This document shows positions 36,891 through 46,992 of a DNA stretch of 64,000 nt, piece by piece. The notes beneath the pieces are model-generated. The model made no database searches. It saw only the letters and a list, made by a program, of their open reading frames with translations, and was not told the DNA's origin. The DNA lies in the NCBI RefSeq assembly GCF_021728295.1, contig NZ_JAKJXE010000002.1, positions 62,001-126,000 on the forward strand, in the 5' to 3' direction. How positions within the stretch are numbered: position 1 is the first letter of the stretch; the number at the start of each line of letters is the position of its first letter. A program made the translations under genes and the position numbers. This DNA is from Pseudomonas petrae. Its GTDB lineage: Bacteria > Pseudomonadota > Gammaproteobacteria > Pseudomonadales > Pseudomonadaceae.

Positions 36891-37768
36891 CGCTGCACCC
36901 CCAGCCAGCCTTCGCGGCCGCGCAAAACGCCGCGAACCAACTGGCCTGAAGGCACGTGATCCAGTGAATTCGGCAGCAGCGCGCCAAGGGGTTGAAAGTG
37001 GATGCCACGGGTTTTCGCTTCACTTAACAGCGCGCGAAAAGCCGGTGCCATGACGATGCCCTCCACCTCGGCGTGAACCGTGTAGACGTTCAGCTTCGAT
37101 GCCGCGAACCGCCCGAGGATGTCGTCGTTGAACGCCCGTGCGTCGAGCTGTGGCGAAACCAGTTCGTCGTAAGTCGGCAGGTCCACCGGAATCTGCGGTG
37201 TGCACAAGGTGCCGTCGGCCAGCACCGGCCGGAATATCGACGTCCCCCGGCAGTCGCTGTTGTAGCGAAAACCGAATGCCTCTTTCGCCTGCACCACGCG
37301 TTCATCGGCGCGCCAGCCGGCGGCGGCGGAGCAGGTCACCGGGTGGCCGAGAATGTCGCTGAGAACGGCAACGCCGCGCTGGATCTGATCGGTCAGCTCG
37401 GCATCGCTCCAACGGCCGGCATTGGCCTGCCAGCCGTGGTGATCCCAGGCGTGCAAGCCCACTTCATGACCGGCGTCCCGGGCGCGGCGCATCAGCGGCC
37501 CAAGGTCGCGGCCAATCGGTTTGCCGGGCCACGCGGTGCCCGCCAGCAGGATGTCCCAGCCGTACAGGCTGGCCGCTCGCGAACGCAGCATTTTCCAGAG
37601 GAACTGCGGCCGCGCCAGGCGCCACAGATGGCGGCCCATGTTGTCCGGGCCGACGCTGAAGAAAAACGTCGCTTTGACCTGCGCTTCGTCGAGCAGGTCC
37701 AACAGTCGCGGCACGCCGTCGCGGGTGCCGCGCCAGGTGTCGACGTCGATGCGCAGGCCGGCCATCAT
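36887..37768 (-). CDS. arnD: 4-deoxy-4-formamido-L-arabinose-phosphoundecaprenol deformylase ArnD
   Basis: 293 residues. NodB-homology polysaccharide deacetylase fold: metal/catalytic Asp in [11 protein letters not shown] and the HxxxH-type ligands in [11 protein letters not shown]. Removes the formyl group from the undecaprenyl-linked sugar, making the pathway irreversible. The arnA stop and arnD start share bases (TGATG). The C-terminus ends in a short basic tail. Confidence 0.93.
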   Translation of the reverse strand: MMAGLRIDVDTWRGTRDGVPRLLDLLDEAQVKATFFFSVGPDNMGRHLWRLARPQFLWKMLRSRAASLYGWDILLAGTAWPGKPIGRDLGPLMRRARDAGHEVGLHAWDHHGWQANAGRWSDAELTDQIQRGVAVLSDILGHPVTCSAAAGWRADERVVQAKEAFGFRYNSDCRGTSIFRPVLADGTLCTPQIPVDLPTYDELVSPQLDARAFNDDILGRFAASKLNVYTVHAEVEGIVMAPAFRALLSEAKTRGIHFQPLGALLPNSLDHVPSGQLVRGVLRGREGWLGVQR

Positions 37769-39780
37769 CAGCCGCGTGCGCCGGGGGTGAGGGTCATTTC
37801 CGCCTTCTCCGCCATGGCTTCCCGGAGAAAGAAGTCCAGGGTCTTGCCGATGGTTTCGCTCAGCTCGATGGTCGGTGTCCAGCCGATCAGTCGCTTCGCG
37901 TTGTCGATGCTCGGCTTGCGGTGGCTGACGTCCTGATAGCCCTTGCCGTAGAACGACTGGCTTTCAACCTCACGGAACCCGGCGAATGGCGGGAAGTTGT
38001 GGCGCAGCGGATGGGCTTCGAACTGGCGCAGCAACTCGGTACCCAGTTGGCGAATGCTGGCTTCGTTGTCGGGGTTGCCGATGTTGATGATCTGGCCGTT
38101 GCAGTGACCGCCCTTGTTTTCGATGATCCGCGCCAAGGCTTCGATGCCGTCCACGACATCGGTGAAGCAGCGCTTCTGCGCGCCGCCGTCGACCAGCCGA
38201 ATGGGCGTGCCCTCGACCAAGTGCAGAATCAGCTGAGTAATGGCCCGTGAGCTGCCGATGCGCGCGGAATCCAGCCGGTCCAGCCGTGGCCCCATCCAGT
38301 TGAACGGGCGGAACAGGGTGAATTGCAAACCCTTCTGCCCATAGGCCCAGATCACCCGGTCCAGCAACTGCTTGGACACCGAGTAAATCCAGCGCTGTTT
38401 GTTGATCGGGCCGACCACCAGGTTCGAGGTGTCCTCGTCGAAGCTGGCGTCCTGGCACATGCCATACACCTCCGAGGTCGACGGGAAGATCACGCGCTTG
38501 TTGTACTTGACGCAGTAGCGGACGATTTTCAGGTTCTCCTCGAAGTCCAGCTCGAACACCCGCAGCGGGTTGCGCGTGTATTCAATGGGCGTCGCGATGG
38601 CCACCAGCGGCAAGACCACATCGCACTTCTTGATGTGGTACTCGATCCACTCGGTGTGGATGCTGATGTCGCCTTCGATGAAGTGAAAGTTCGGCCTGGC
38701 GCGCAGGCGTTCGATGGCGTCCGAACCGATGTCCATGCCATAGATTTCGTAGCGGTCGTCCTGCAGCAAACGCTCCGACAGGTGATTGCCGATGAAACCG
38801 TTGACGCCGAGGATCAGCACGCGCGTGCGCCGGACCGAGCGGCGCGGGTCCATGCCCTGTAAGCGTGACCCTTCTACCAGACCGAACTCTCGAGCCAGTT
38901 GGGCGCCGCTCAGGTACAGACCGTCGTCGCCACGCTGGCCGGCGCTGATCACCAGCGAGCCTTCGCCGCAGGCTATGCGCAAGGGCTCGCAACCGAGCAC
39001 GGTGCCGTGCGCCTCGCCGCTGTTACCGACCTCCGCTCGCGCGGCCCAGACAATCAGTTTGTGCTCACCCACCGGGCAGAAGGCGCCGGGGTAGGGCTGG
39101 GTAACGGCGCGGACCAGATTGCCCAGCCGCGTCGCCGGGAGTGACCAGTCGAGCAAGCCGTCGGCAGCGGTGCGACGGCCGTAATAGGTGGCGGCAGATT
39201 CATCCTGGGGTGTCCCCGACAACTGACCCCGGGCAAGCAATGGCAGGGTTTCCGAGAGCAGATCCGCAGCGGTTTCACGCAACTTGCCGTGCAGGGTCAG
39301 CGCCGTTTCAGTCGGGCTGATCGAGATCCGCTGCTGCGCCACGATGGGCCCTGCATCGGCGCGCTTGACCATCTGGTGCAAGGTCACGCCGGTTTCGCTT
39401 TCACCGTTTACCAGCACCCAATTGGCCGGCGCCCGGCCGCGATACCTCGGCAGCAGCGAGCCATGCAGGTTAAACGCGCCGTCTTTGGCGCAGGCCAGCA
39501 ACGGTTCGCCGAGCAGTTGGCGGTAGTAGAAGGAGAAGATGAAATCGGGCGCGAGTCGGGCGATGCGCTCAAGCCACAGCGGGTGGTTGGGGTCTTCCGG
39601 CGCGTGGACGACGATCTCGTGCTGCGCGCACAACTGGGCCACCGAGCCGAAGAAGGTTTTTTCTTTGGGATCATCGGCGTGGGTAAACACTGCAGCGATC
39701 TCATATCCCGCGTCGAGCAGGGCCTGCAGGCCAACGCAGCCAATATCGTGGTAAGCAAAAACGACAGCTTTTTTGTTCAT
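37768..39780 (-). CDS. arnA: Bifunctional ArnA: UDP-L-Ara4N formyltransferase / UDP-GlcA C4-decarboxylase
   Basis: 670 residues. The N-terminal formyltransferase (about 1-300) has [21 protein letters not shown] with the catalytic Asn/His. The C-terminal decarboxylating dehydrogenase (about 320-660) has [18 protein letters not shown] for NAD binding and YSVSK as the YxxxK motif. The first activity in the pathway is decarboxylation of UDP-GlcA made by Ugd; formylation follows after ArnB. The start overlaps the arnC stop by four bases. Confidence 0.95.
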   Translation of the reverse strand: MNKKAVVFAYHDIGCVGLQALLDAGYEIAAVFTHADDPKEKTFFGSVAQLCAQHEIVVHAPEDPNHPLWLERIARLAPDFIFSFYYRQLLGEPLLACAKDGAFNLHGSLLPRYRGRAPANWVLVNGESETGVTLHQMVKRADAGPIVAQQRISISPTETALTLHGKLRETAADLLSETLPLLARGQLSGTPQDESAATYYGRRTAADGLLDWSLPATRLGNLVRAVTQPYPGAFCPVGEHKLIVWAARAEVGNSGEAHGTVLGCEPLRIACGEGSLVISAGQRGDDGLYLSGAQLAREFGLVEGSRLQGMDPRRSVRRTRVLILGVNGFIGNHLSERLLQDDRYEIYGMDIGSDAIERLRARPNFHFIEGDISIHTEWIEYHIKKCDVVLPLVAIATPIEYTRNPLRVFELDFEENLKIVRYCVKYNKRVIFPSTSEVYGMCQDASFDEDTSNLVVGPINKQRWIYSVSKQLLDRVIWAYGQKGLQFTLFRPFNWMGPRLDRLDSARIGSSRAITQLILHLVEGTPIRLVDGGAQKRCFTDVVDGIEALARIIENKGGHCNGQIINIGNPDNEASIRQLGTELLRQFEAHPLRHNFPPFAGFREVESQSFYGKGYQDVSHRKPSIDNAKRLIGWTPTIELSETIGKTLDFFLREAMAEKAEMTLTPGARG

Positions 39781-40802
39781 GGTGCGACCTTGTGGGCGTA
39801 AGCAGGGGCAGAAGAGGGGGCAGAAGAATGGGCAGCATCGAGCGCTGTTACGGGGGATCCGCGCACGACTTTTTCAATGAAAAAACGCGGCCGCGCGCGC
39901 ACGTCGCTGTACATGCGCCCGAGGTATTCGCCGAGCAGGCCCATGCCGATGAACTGTCCGCCGGTGAACACGAACAGCACCGCAAACAGGACGAAGGTGC
40001 CGTGCCCGGCCCACGGCGCGCCGAAGATCAGCCGCAGCACCACCAGCGCCAGTGCGAACAGCACGCCCAGCAGCGCCATGCCGAAACCGACGATGCTCAG
40101 CAGACGCAGGGGCGTAGTGGTCATGCAGGTGATCAGGTCGAACATCAGGTTGATCAGGCGCATGGGGCTGTACTTGGAGTCGCCGTGCTCGCGCTCGGCA
40201 TGCTCGACCAGGATTTCCGTGGTGTGCCGGGCAAAGCTGTTGGCCAGAATCGGAATGAAGGTGCTGCGCTCCCGACAGGCGAGCATGGCGTCGACGATGG
40301 TGCGCCGGTACGCGCGGAGCATGCAGCCGTAGTCGTTCATCGCCACGCCGGTGGAGCGCTGCACGGCCAGATTGATCAGCTTCGACGGCCAGCGCCGCCA
40401 GGCGGAATCCTGCCGATGGTTGCGCACGGTGCCGACCACGTCGTAGCCCTGTTCGGCGAGGCGCACCAGACGCGGGATTTCTTCGGGCGGGTTCTGCAGG
40501 TCGGCGTCCAGGGTGATCACCACATCGCCCTTGCACTGTTCGAAGCCGGCCATGATCGCCGCGTGCTGACCGTAATTGCGGTTGAGAATGACCGCCACCA
40601 CGTTGCTGCCTTCGCGCTCGGCGGCCTGTTGAAGCAGCTCGGCCGAGGCATCGCGGCTGCCATCGTCGACCAGCACGATTTCGAAGGCGTGGCCGAGCAG
40701 GGCGCAGGCGGCCTCGGTGCGGCGCAGCAGTTCGGGCAGGCTTTGTGCCTCGTTGTAGACCGGGATGACGATGGACACACAGCGGACGGGATAGGCTTTC
40801 AA
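39777..40802 (-). CDS. arnC: Undecaprenyl-phosphate 4-deoxy-4-formamido-L-arabinose transferase ArnC
   Basis: 341 residues. GT2 fold ([51 protein letters not shown]) followed by two C-terminal membrane helices. Attaches the formylated sugar to undecaprenyl phosphate at the inner face of the inner membrane. Overlaps arnB by 4 bp upstream and arnA by 4 bp downstream. Confidence 0.95.
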   Translation of the reverse strand: MKAYPVRCVSIVIPVYNEAQSLPELLRRTEAACALLGHAFEIVLVDDGSRDASAELLQQAAEREGSNVVAVILNRNYGQHAAIMAGFEQCKGDVVITLDADLQNPPEEIPRLVRLAEQGYDVVGTVRNHRQDSAWRRWPSKLINLAVQRSTGVAMNDYGCMLRAYRRTIVDAMLACRERSTFIPILANSFARHTTEILVEHAEREHGDSKYSPMRLINLMFDLITCMTTTPLRLLSIVGFGMALLGVLFALALVVLRLIFGAPWAGHGTFVLFAVLFVFTGGQFIGMGLLGEYLGRMYSDVRARPRFFIEKVVRGSPVTALDAAHSSAPSSAPAYAHKVAP

Positions 40803-41947
40803 TGGTGCGCTTCCACAATGGATTCAATGGCGCGGACCACCCGCTCGACATCGTCGCGGGTCATGTCCGGGAACAGCGGGATCGAACACAGCCGCGACGA
40901 ATTCCACTCAGTGTTCGGCAGGTGTACGTCCGGGAAGCGCTGGCGGTAATAGCGGTGCAGGTGCGTGGCGATGAAGTGAATGCCGGTGCCGATGCGGTGC
41001 TCTTGCAGCGCCTTCATGAACCCGTCGCGGTCCAGACCGCAGCGCTCGGGGTCGATGCGCAGAATGAACAGGTGCCAGGCGTGCTGTTGCGGGTACACGG
41101 GCTGAGAAAGCGGTGTGACCGGGCTGGTTGCCAGTCGGTCCAGATAGTGGCTGGCCAGCCGGCGGCGTTGCTCGTTGATGTGATCGAGCCGGTGCAGTTG
41201 CACGAGGGCAATGCTGGCGTTGATGTCCGCCAGGTTGTATTTGAAGCCGGGCTCGATGACTTCGGCCTGGGGTTTGCGGCCCAGGGTCAGGCGGTCATAG
41301 GCATCGACGCCGAGGCCGTGAAATTTCAGCTGGCGCACCCGGTCAGCCAGTTTCGCGTCATCGGTGACGAACATCGCGCCTTCTGCGCAGGTCATGTTCT
41401 TGATCGCATGGAAGGAAAAGATCGCCGTGCCACGGCTGCCCACCGGACGGCCCTTGTAGCCGGTGCCTGCTGCGTGGGCGGCGTCCTCAATGACGGCGAT
41501 GCCGTGGCGCTCGGCCAGGGCGTAAATCGGGTCGAGATCGCAGGCGGCGCCGGCGTAATGCACCGGGACAATGGCTTTGGTGCGCGGGGTGATGGCCTGC
41601 TCGATCAAATCGGCATCGGTCATCAAAGTGTCCCGGTCAACGTCGACAAACACCGGGGTGGCGCCCAGCAGACAGATCATGTTGGCCGTCGAGACCCAGG
41701 TTTGCGAGGGCGTGATCACTTCATCGCCGGGGCCGACGCCCAGCGCGAGCAAGGCGATGTGCATGGCGCCTGTCGCCGATGAAACCGCCACCGCGTGCCG
41801 GGCACCGACCCGTTCGGCGAACTGCGCTTCGAGCTGCTGACATTCGGGGCCCGTGGTGATCCAGCCGGAGCGCAGCACGCGGGTAACAGCCGCCACTTCT
41901 TCATCGCCCAGGCTAGGCCGCGAGAAAGGAAGAAACGCCTCATTCAT
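40799..41947 (-). CDS. arnB: UDP-4-amino-4-deoxy-L-arabinose--oxoglutarate aminotransferase ArnB
   Basis: About 382 residues from ATG 41947, which matches the family start [18 protein letters not shown]; a GTG at 41986 would add 13 residues. DegT/DnrJ/EryC1 PLP fold: PLP Lys in [16 protein letters not shown], plus [20 protein letters not shown]. Transaminates the 4-keto sugar. It is the first gene of the arn operon. Its upstream region has a -10-like TTTATACAAT but no good -35, as expected of a promoter needing PmrA or PhoP, although I found no canonical box. Confidence 0.95.
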   Translation of the reverse strand: MNEAFLPFSRPSLGDEEVAAVTRVLRSGWITTGPECQQLEAQFAERVGARHAVAVSSATGAMHIALLALGVGPGDEVITPSQTWVSTANMICLLGATPVFVDVDRDTLMTDADLIEQAITPRTKAIVPVHYAGAACDLDPIYALAERHGIAVIEDAAHAAGTGYKGRPVGSRGTAIFSFHAIKNMTCAEGAMFVTDDAKLADRVRQLKFHGLGVDAYDRLTLGRKPQAEVIEPGFKYNLADINASIALVQLHRLDHINEQRRRLASHYLDRLATSPVTPLSQPVYPQQHAWHLFILRIDPERCGLDRDGFMKALQEHRIGTGIHFIATHLHRYYRQRFPDVHLPNTEWNSSRLCSIPLFPDMTRDDVERVVRAIESIVEAHH

Positions 41948-42655
41948 AATAGGATGCCCCACTGAAAGTCCGATATTTGAACGCACGAAACCACAGGCGC
42001 ATTAACGCGGCGGTCGTAAATTGTATAAAGCCCGTGCACGACATCAGCATGGCGAAGTTACCGTTGCGGGTGGTGTGTCAGGTATACGTTTGCTTAATCA
42101 GGTTGCCGGGTTCAATTGATTGTATTTAAGTAAAGTCTGGTTCGGAGGTTAATCGCTGAAATATGAAAATAATGTCTGCGCCACGTCAGTTTTCCATGTA
42201 GCAGAGAGGGCGCGATGACCAATTGATACGGGCCTATCAGATGAATGTGACCGTTGTTAGGGCCGCCATTTATTTCAACGGCGGCGCAATAAAAAACAGG
42301 CCATTATTTGTCAGTCAGACAGCCTGGGTTCAGCCTGTCCGTGATCATCGAGTAATACTCGGCGAGCGGTCGAGCTGCCCGAACAGTATTCAGCTTCTAT
42401 TTAAATGTTTTCCAGGTGCACACACTTTCCGCTGTGCGCCCAGTCACCATCGCGTTTAAAAATGTTTAAACCTCACCGCGCCTCGCCTAAAAGCGATTAC
42501 GAACGCCGGCGGCCGAGGAGAGCGGATCCACGCCCCGTTTTTCTTCCATGGCTGTGGCCTTAACGTAGCGCCCGGATACTTAATCAGAGCTGAACATGAA
42601 GCCGCCCAACCGGATTCTCGCTGTCCGGATGGGCTCGCTCGGCCTTGGCGGGTCC
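41948..42655. other. Long non-coding region upstream of arnB
   Basis: About 700 bp without a convincing gene; it should carry the arn promoter. It is AT-rich from 42080 to 42470. Two structures were noted: an inverted pair GCCGCC/GGCGGC around 42266-42289, and TTTAAA-AATG-TTTAAA at 42455-42470, a direct repeat with a 10-bp period. Neither matches a known PmrA or PhoP box exactly. A leader or small RNA is possible but not shown. Confidence 0.4.
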
Positions 42656-44020
42656 CTAGTGGGACTTTGCGGTGTCCAGTGCTGTCGCTTCATCAGGCAA
42701 GCGCACGAAGATGTGGTATTTGCCCTTGTTCTCCATGGCCTCGAACGCAACCAGCTTGTCGATCAGGGCCGCGTTGATCACCTTGCCCGCATTGAGCAGC
42801 AACATGCCGTTTTCGGCATTCAGGTTGCGTACCAGTGTCATGCCTGGCACCAGATCGCGAGTGGTGACTGCCTTGACCCGCGGGTCGTTGAGCACTGCGT
42901 CGTTGAGGTAGGCCGCGCAGGCTGCGGCGAAACCGTCGGTCAGGCTCGGGTCGTAAAGCTTTCCGGAATATTTGCGAATGAACAGCAGCGCTTCATCGCT
43001 GCTCATGTGCCGCTCCAGGATCAGCCCGCCCTGCAGCTCGATGAAGTCCACGGCCAGCTTCAGCAGGCGAGCACCGAAGGGGATCGCCTCGCCCTTGAGG
43101 TGCGCGGGAAATCCGCTGCCATCCCAACGTTCCTGATGATGGAGGATGAGCTTGGTCGCGTCCTGCATCGGTTCCAGGGTCATCAGCAGCGACTCGCTCT
43201 GGCGCGGATAGCTGCGATAAGTCTCCTTGTCGGCGTGGGTCACCATGTCCGCCGGGGTGTTGATCAGCACGTCACTCCAGCCCAGCTTGCCAATGTTGTA
43301 CAGCGCCGCGGCCATGGACAGGTCGCGACGGGTGGCTTCATCGAGCCCGAACTGGTCGCCGCAGACATTGATCAGGTCGATGACCCTCCTGTTGGTCTGC
43401 TTGTCCGGCGGCAGGCGCTGGTTCACCAGCAATGAAAACACCTCGGTGCCGGTGGCATAGCTGTGCTTGAGCTCCTCGTAGGCGAGGTCAAGCATGTCAG
43501 CGGTCTGCTGCAGTTCAGCGGTGCGCGCCAGCACGCGCTTTTCGAGGGTGGCATTGAGGCTTTTCAGCTCATCGTTCTGGCGCTGCGTCAGCTGTTCGAG
43601 GCGTTGTCTCTCACGTTCGGAAAACTGAAACGCGAGGGACTGGCGCAAGGTCAGCACCAGTTCTTCGTCCGTCCAGGGTTTGGCGATGTAACGATGGATC
43701 TGGCCTTCGTTGATCGCCTTCACGATCGTCTCCAGATCGGCAAAACCGGTCAGCAGGATCCGCGTGGTATCCGGATACAGGCTGTAGACCCGGGCCAGCA
43801 GCGTTGCGCCGTCCATGTTGGGCATGCGCGCATCACTCATGATCAGGTCGATGTTTCGTTCGGCCATGATTGCCAGGGCCTGCTCGCCACTGGTCGCCAG
43901 CAGCACATCGTAGGGTTGCCCGCGAAGCAAGCGTCGCAGGCTGTTCAATATCGGTTCTTCATCGTCCACCAACAGCACGGTGGGGCGTTGTTGCAACGAG
44001 CCGCTTGCTGACTCTTCCAT
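42656..44020 (-). CDS. Response regulator with degenerate HD-GYP domain
   Basis: 454 residues from ATG 44020 (GAGG RBS, about 6 nt). Receiver: VLLVDDEEPILNSLRRLL, phospho-acceptor Asp63 in LIMSDARMPNMDG and Lys in YIAKPW. A coiled coil (about 132-185) follows, then an HD-GYP-like domain. The defining HD pair is replaced: the sequence reads AAALYNIGKLGW where active enzymes have LHDIGK, while the later block LHHQERWDGSGFPAHLKGEAIPFGARLLKLAVDF is largely kept (GFP for GYP). Cyclic-di-GMP hydrolysis is therefore doubtful. Divergent from the haem peroxidase-kinase operon, 198 bp apart. Confidence 0.88.
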   Translation of the reverse strand: MEESASGSLQQRPTVLLVDDEEPILNSLRRLLRGQPYDVLLATSGEQALAIMAERNIDLIMSDARMPNMDGATLLARVYSLYPDTTRILLTGFADLETIVKAINEGQIHRYIAKPWTDEELVLTLRQSLAFQFSERERQRLEQLTQRQNDELKSLNATLEKRVLARTAELQQTADMLDLAYEELKHSYATGTEVFSLLVNQRLPPDKQTNRRVIDLINVCGDQFGLDEATRRDLSMAAALYNIGKLGWSDVLINTPADMVTHADKETYRSYPRQSESLLMTLEPMQDATKLILHHQERWDGSGFPAHLKGEAIPFGARLLKLAVDFIELQGGLILERHMSSDEALLFIRKYSGKLYDPSLTDGFAAACAAYLNDAVLNDPRVKAVTTRDLVPGMTLVRNLNAENGMLLLNAGKVINAALIDKLVAFEAMENKGKYHIFVRLPDEATALDTAKSH

Positions 44021-44218
44021 GACTGACCTCACCTCGCTACCGAAACCATGATTTCCCTGGACCGCAGAATGCCGCAAGGTTAGACGAAATGTGCCAACCC
44101 CTGGCATTTTTGGGGAATATAAATCCGCGCCTAAACTTCAGCTCTGTCACGCCGACAACGAGGCATAAGTAAAAGGCAATCGCCATGGATGTGCATCGTG
44201 AAGAGGCGTGGATAAAGG

Positions 44219-45181
44219 ATGGTCTTTCAAGGATCCGCTACGTTGCTCGTAATCTGTCTGATGCTCGCAGCGGGCGGCGCGCGTTCGCAACCGCTTGATG
44301 AGCCGCTGACGCCATTGCCCCTGCCGCCGGTTCAGGATCCGGCGAAAGTCGAACTTGGCCGCAAGCTTTTCAACGACGTACGCCTGTCGGTCAATGCCAG
44401 TGTGTCGTGCGCCAGCTGTCACCGGCTGGCGACGGGCGGCGCCGATGACCGGCCGTTTTCCATGACTGCCAGTGGCCAGCTGGAGCCGGTGAATACGCCC
44501 TCGGTTTTCAATGCAAGTCTAAATGCCAAGCAATTCTGGGATGGCCGCGCCGACACGCTTGAGCAGCAGATCGAAGCCGTGGTGCAGAGCCCGCGGGAAA
44601 TGGGCAACGACTGGCGTGCCGTGATCGTGACGCTGGGCAACGACTCTGTTTACCAGGCTGATTTCAAGGCGGCCTACGCCGACGGGGTCAGTGCGGCAAA
44701 TGCACAGAACGCGCTGGCCAGCTACGAACGCACGCTGCTGACCCCCGATTCGCGCTTCGATCAATACCTGCGGGGCGACACCAGTATTCTCACCACTGAT
44801 GAAAAATATGGCTACCAGCGCTTCAAGGAGTACGGCTGCGTTGCCTGCCATCAGGGTGTCAACATCGGCGGCAACATGTTTCAGAAGTTCGGCGTAATGG
44901 GCGACTATTTCGCAGCGCGAGGCTATGTGACCGAGGCCGACCTCGGGCGTTATCGAGTGACCGGTGACGAGGATGATCGCTACGTGTTCAAGGTGCCAAG
45001 TCTGCGTAACGTCGCCGTCACCGCGCCGTATTTTCATGACGCATCGGCCGCGACGCTGGCCGACGCCGTGGACGTGATGTTCAAGTACCAGTTGGGACGC
45101 CTGCCGAGCGAGGAGGACAAGCGCCTGATCGTGCTGTTTCTCAAGACACTGACGGGCCAATGGCAGGGCAAGCCGCTGTGA
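44219..45181 (+). CDS. Periplasmic di-haem cytochrome c peroxidase / MauG-family protein
   Basis: 320 residues. A signal peptide (cut near residue 22) sends it to the periplasm. Two c-type haem motifs are present: CASCH (Cys64-His68) and CVACH (Cys207-His211). The surrounding sequence (NTPSVFNASLNAKQFWDGRADTLEQQIEAVVQSPREMG, KVPSLRNVAVTAPYFHDASAATLADAVDVM) is typical of bacterial cytochrome c peroxidases and MauG. The expected activity is peroxide reduction or haem-based oxidation of a partner. Its stop overlaps the GTG start of the kinase gene that follows, so the two are made together; a sensing role is inferred. Confidence 0.88.
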   Translation: MVFQGSATLLVICLMLAAGGARSQPLDEPLTPLPLPPVQDPAKVELGRKLFNDVRLSVNASVSCASCHRLATGGADDRPFSMTASGQLEPVNTPSVFNASLNAKQFWDGRADTLEQQIEAVVQSPREMGNDWRAVIVTLGNDSVYQADFKAAYADGVSAANAQNALASYERTLLTPDSRFDQYLRGDTSILTTDEKYGYQRFKEYGCVACHQGVNIGGNMFQKFGVMGDYFAARGYVTEADLGRYRVTGDEDDRYVFKVPSLRNVAVTAPYFHDASAATLADAVDVMFKYQLGRLPSEEDKRLIVLFLKTLTGQWQGKPL

Positions 45182-46992
45182 GGCGCTCTTCAATCGTGGT
45201 GAGCCAGCTCGTCCTGGCCGGGCTTGCCCTGGCCCTGCTGCTGGGTCTGACCTATCTGTATGCGCGATCGCAGACGGAAAAATCCGAGTCCTACACCCAG
45301 TCCAAAGACCTGGTGAGGCAGATCAAACAGCTCAACGCGCAGTGGGAGTTGGAGATTCTCAAGAGCCGGATTGCGCTGACCCACGACTATGACCGGCTGG
45401 TCTCTCCGTTGACCGAGATCCAGCGCCTATGGCGCCAGCTCTCCGCAGTCCTGGGCAAACCGCAGGGCCTGAACGCGCAACGCTGGCAGGTCGATCGCGA
45501 CGGCCTGGTTGAGTCGATTAACGAAAAGGCACGGCTCGTCGAACAGTTCAAATCCCGCAACGCCGTGTTGCGCAATTCCCTGACGTTCCTGGCGACCGCC
45601 GAAGATGACATCCACAAGCAGTTCGCCCAGCTGAATCCCGATGAACAGCTAAGGTTGCAAAACATCGCCACCGACACCTATGACGTGTTGCTCAGCTGCC
45701 TGGAGTTTTCCCAGACCACCTCCGACAGCAAGGCTGCCGAGTTGCTGCTGGGGCTCAATCAGTTGGGGATCAACCAGACGGTATTGCCGGCGAGCTTTGG
45801 ACCTGCGCTGGAAAATCTGAGCAGACACGTGTCCCTGATCCTGCGCGAGCAACCTAAGGTCAATGATTTGCTGGCGCGCATCACCGCGCTGCCGGTGGCT
45901 GAGCAACTGGATCAGATCAACGCTCTCCTCGATCAGGACCAGCAGCGCGCTGAAACCGTTGACCAGCACTACCACACCTACCTGCAGGTATTTTCGATCA
46001 TTGCCTTGGGCTTGCTGGTGTTCCTGGGCAAGCGGCTGTTGCACAGCTATCAGGTGATCAATCGCGTCAACGAAGACCTGCAAGCGTCTAACGAAGGATT
46101 GGAACACCGTGTCGAGGCACGCACCCGGGAACTCAAGGACACGCAGGCAGAATTGCTTGATGCCGCGCGCCAGTCCGGCATGGCGGAAATCGCCACCAAC
46201 GTGCTGCACAACGTCGGCAACATCCTCAACAGCGTCAACGTTTCTGCGGAAATGGTGACGCGCCAGGTGCGCAACAGCAAAAGTGCCGGGCTGGAAAAGG
46301 CCATGCACCTGATGAACGCGCATACCGAGGATCTGGGGCACTTTTTGAGCAATGATGCCAAAGGCCAGATGCTGCCCGGCTACCTGAATCAGTTGGTCGA
46401 AGCGCTGGCCACTGAAAGGCAGGTCATTGTCGAGGAACTGCGCCATCTCAGCGCCAGCGTCGATCACATCAAAGAGATCGTCGCCACTCAGCAGTCCTAC
46501 GCGGGCGTGGCCAACCTGGTCGAGCCGGTGCAGGTTGTGGACCTGATGGAGGATGCCTTGCGCATTAATTCAGGGGCGCTGAACCGACAGCAGGTCGATA
46601 TCCGTCGCGAGTTCGGGAACGTCCCGGAAATCATCGCCGACAAGCACCGTCTCTTGCTGATCATGGTCAACCTGATCAGCAATGCGCGCTTTGCCATGAC
46701 CGGCACCAGCGACAAGGTACGAGCCCTGACGCTGGGCATCAGGATCGTCGACCAGGCGCTGTTGCAGATCACCGTGAAGGACGATGGTGAAGGAATTACG
46801 CGCGAGAACATGGCGCGTTTGTTTACTCACGGCTTCACCACGCGCAAGGAAGGCCATGGTTTCGGGCTTCACAGTTGCGCGCTGGCGGCTGTGGAAATGA
46901 AAGGCCGGCTGACCGCACACAGTGACGGCACCGGGCAGGGTGCGACCTTTACGCTGGAAATTCCGCTGATAACCGAGGCAGGTGACGCATGA
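45178..46992 (+). CDS. Membrane sensor histidine kinase coupled to the haem peroxidase
   Basis: 604 residues from the GTG at 45178, which overlaps the previous stop (GTGA). One N-terminal helix (about 4-26), a long helical periplasmic domain of about 240 residues, and a second helix (about 267-285, VFSIIALGLLVFLGKRLL) lead to a coiled coil. The kinase core has SGMAEIATNVLHNVGNILNSV (phospho-acceptor His in the LHNVGN box of the HisKA-like class) and HATPase motifs NLISNARFAM, DDGEGI and GFTTRKEGHGFGLHS. The periplasmic domain could contact the di-haem protein. It overlaps the next kinase gene by four bases. Confidence 0.9.
   Translation: MRRSSIVVSQLVLAGLALALLLGLTYLYARSQTEKSESYTQSKDLVRQIKQLNAQWELEILKSRIALTHDYDRLVSPLTEIQRLWRQLSAVLGKPQGLNAQRWQVDRDGLVESINEKARLVEQFKSRNAVLRNSLTFLATAEDDIHKQFAQLNPDEQLRLQNIATDTYDVLLSCLEFSQTTSDSKAAELLLGLNQLGINQTVLPASFGPALENLSRHVSLILREQPKVNDLLARITALPVAEQLDQINALLDQDQQRAETVDQHYHTYLQVFSIIALGLLVFLGKRLLHSYQVINRVNEDLQASNEGLEHRVEARTRELKDTQAELLDAARQSGMAEIATNVLHNVGNILNSVNVSAEMVTRQVRNSKSAGLEKAMHLMNAHTEDLGHFLSNDAKGQMLPGYLNQLVEALATERQVIVEELRHLSASVDHIKEIVATQQSYAGVANLVEPVQVVDLMEDALRINSGALNRQQVDIRREFGNVPEIIADKHRLLLIMVNLISNARFAMTGTSDKVRALTLGIRIVDQALLQITVKDDGEGITRENMARLFTHGFTTRKEGHGFGLHSCALAAVEMKGRLTAHSDGTGQGATFTLEIPLITEAGDA

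Noticed and set aside
41948..42180. PmrA box at the arnB promoter
   Set aside because: Several TTAA-containing hexamers occur, but no pair has the required direct orientation and 5-bp spacing.
42454..42468. PhoP box (GTTTA direct repeat) upstream of arnB
   Set aside because: The two GTTTA motifs are 10 bp apart, not the canonical 11, are about 500 bp from the arnB start and are oriented away from it.
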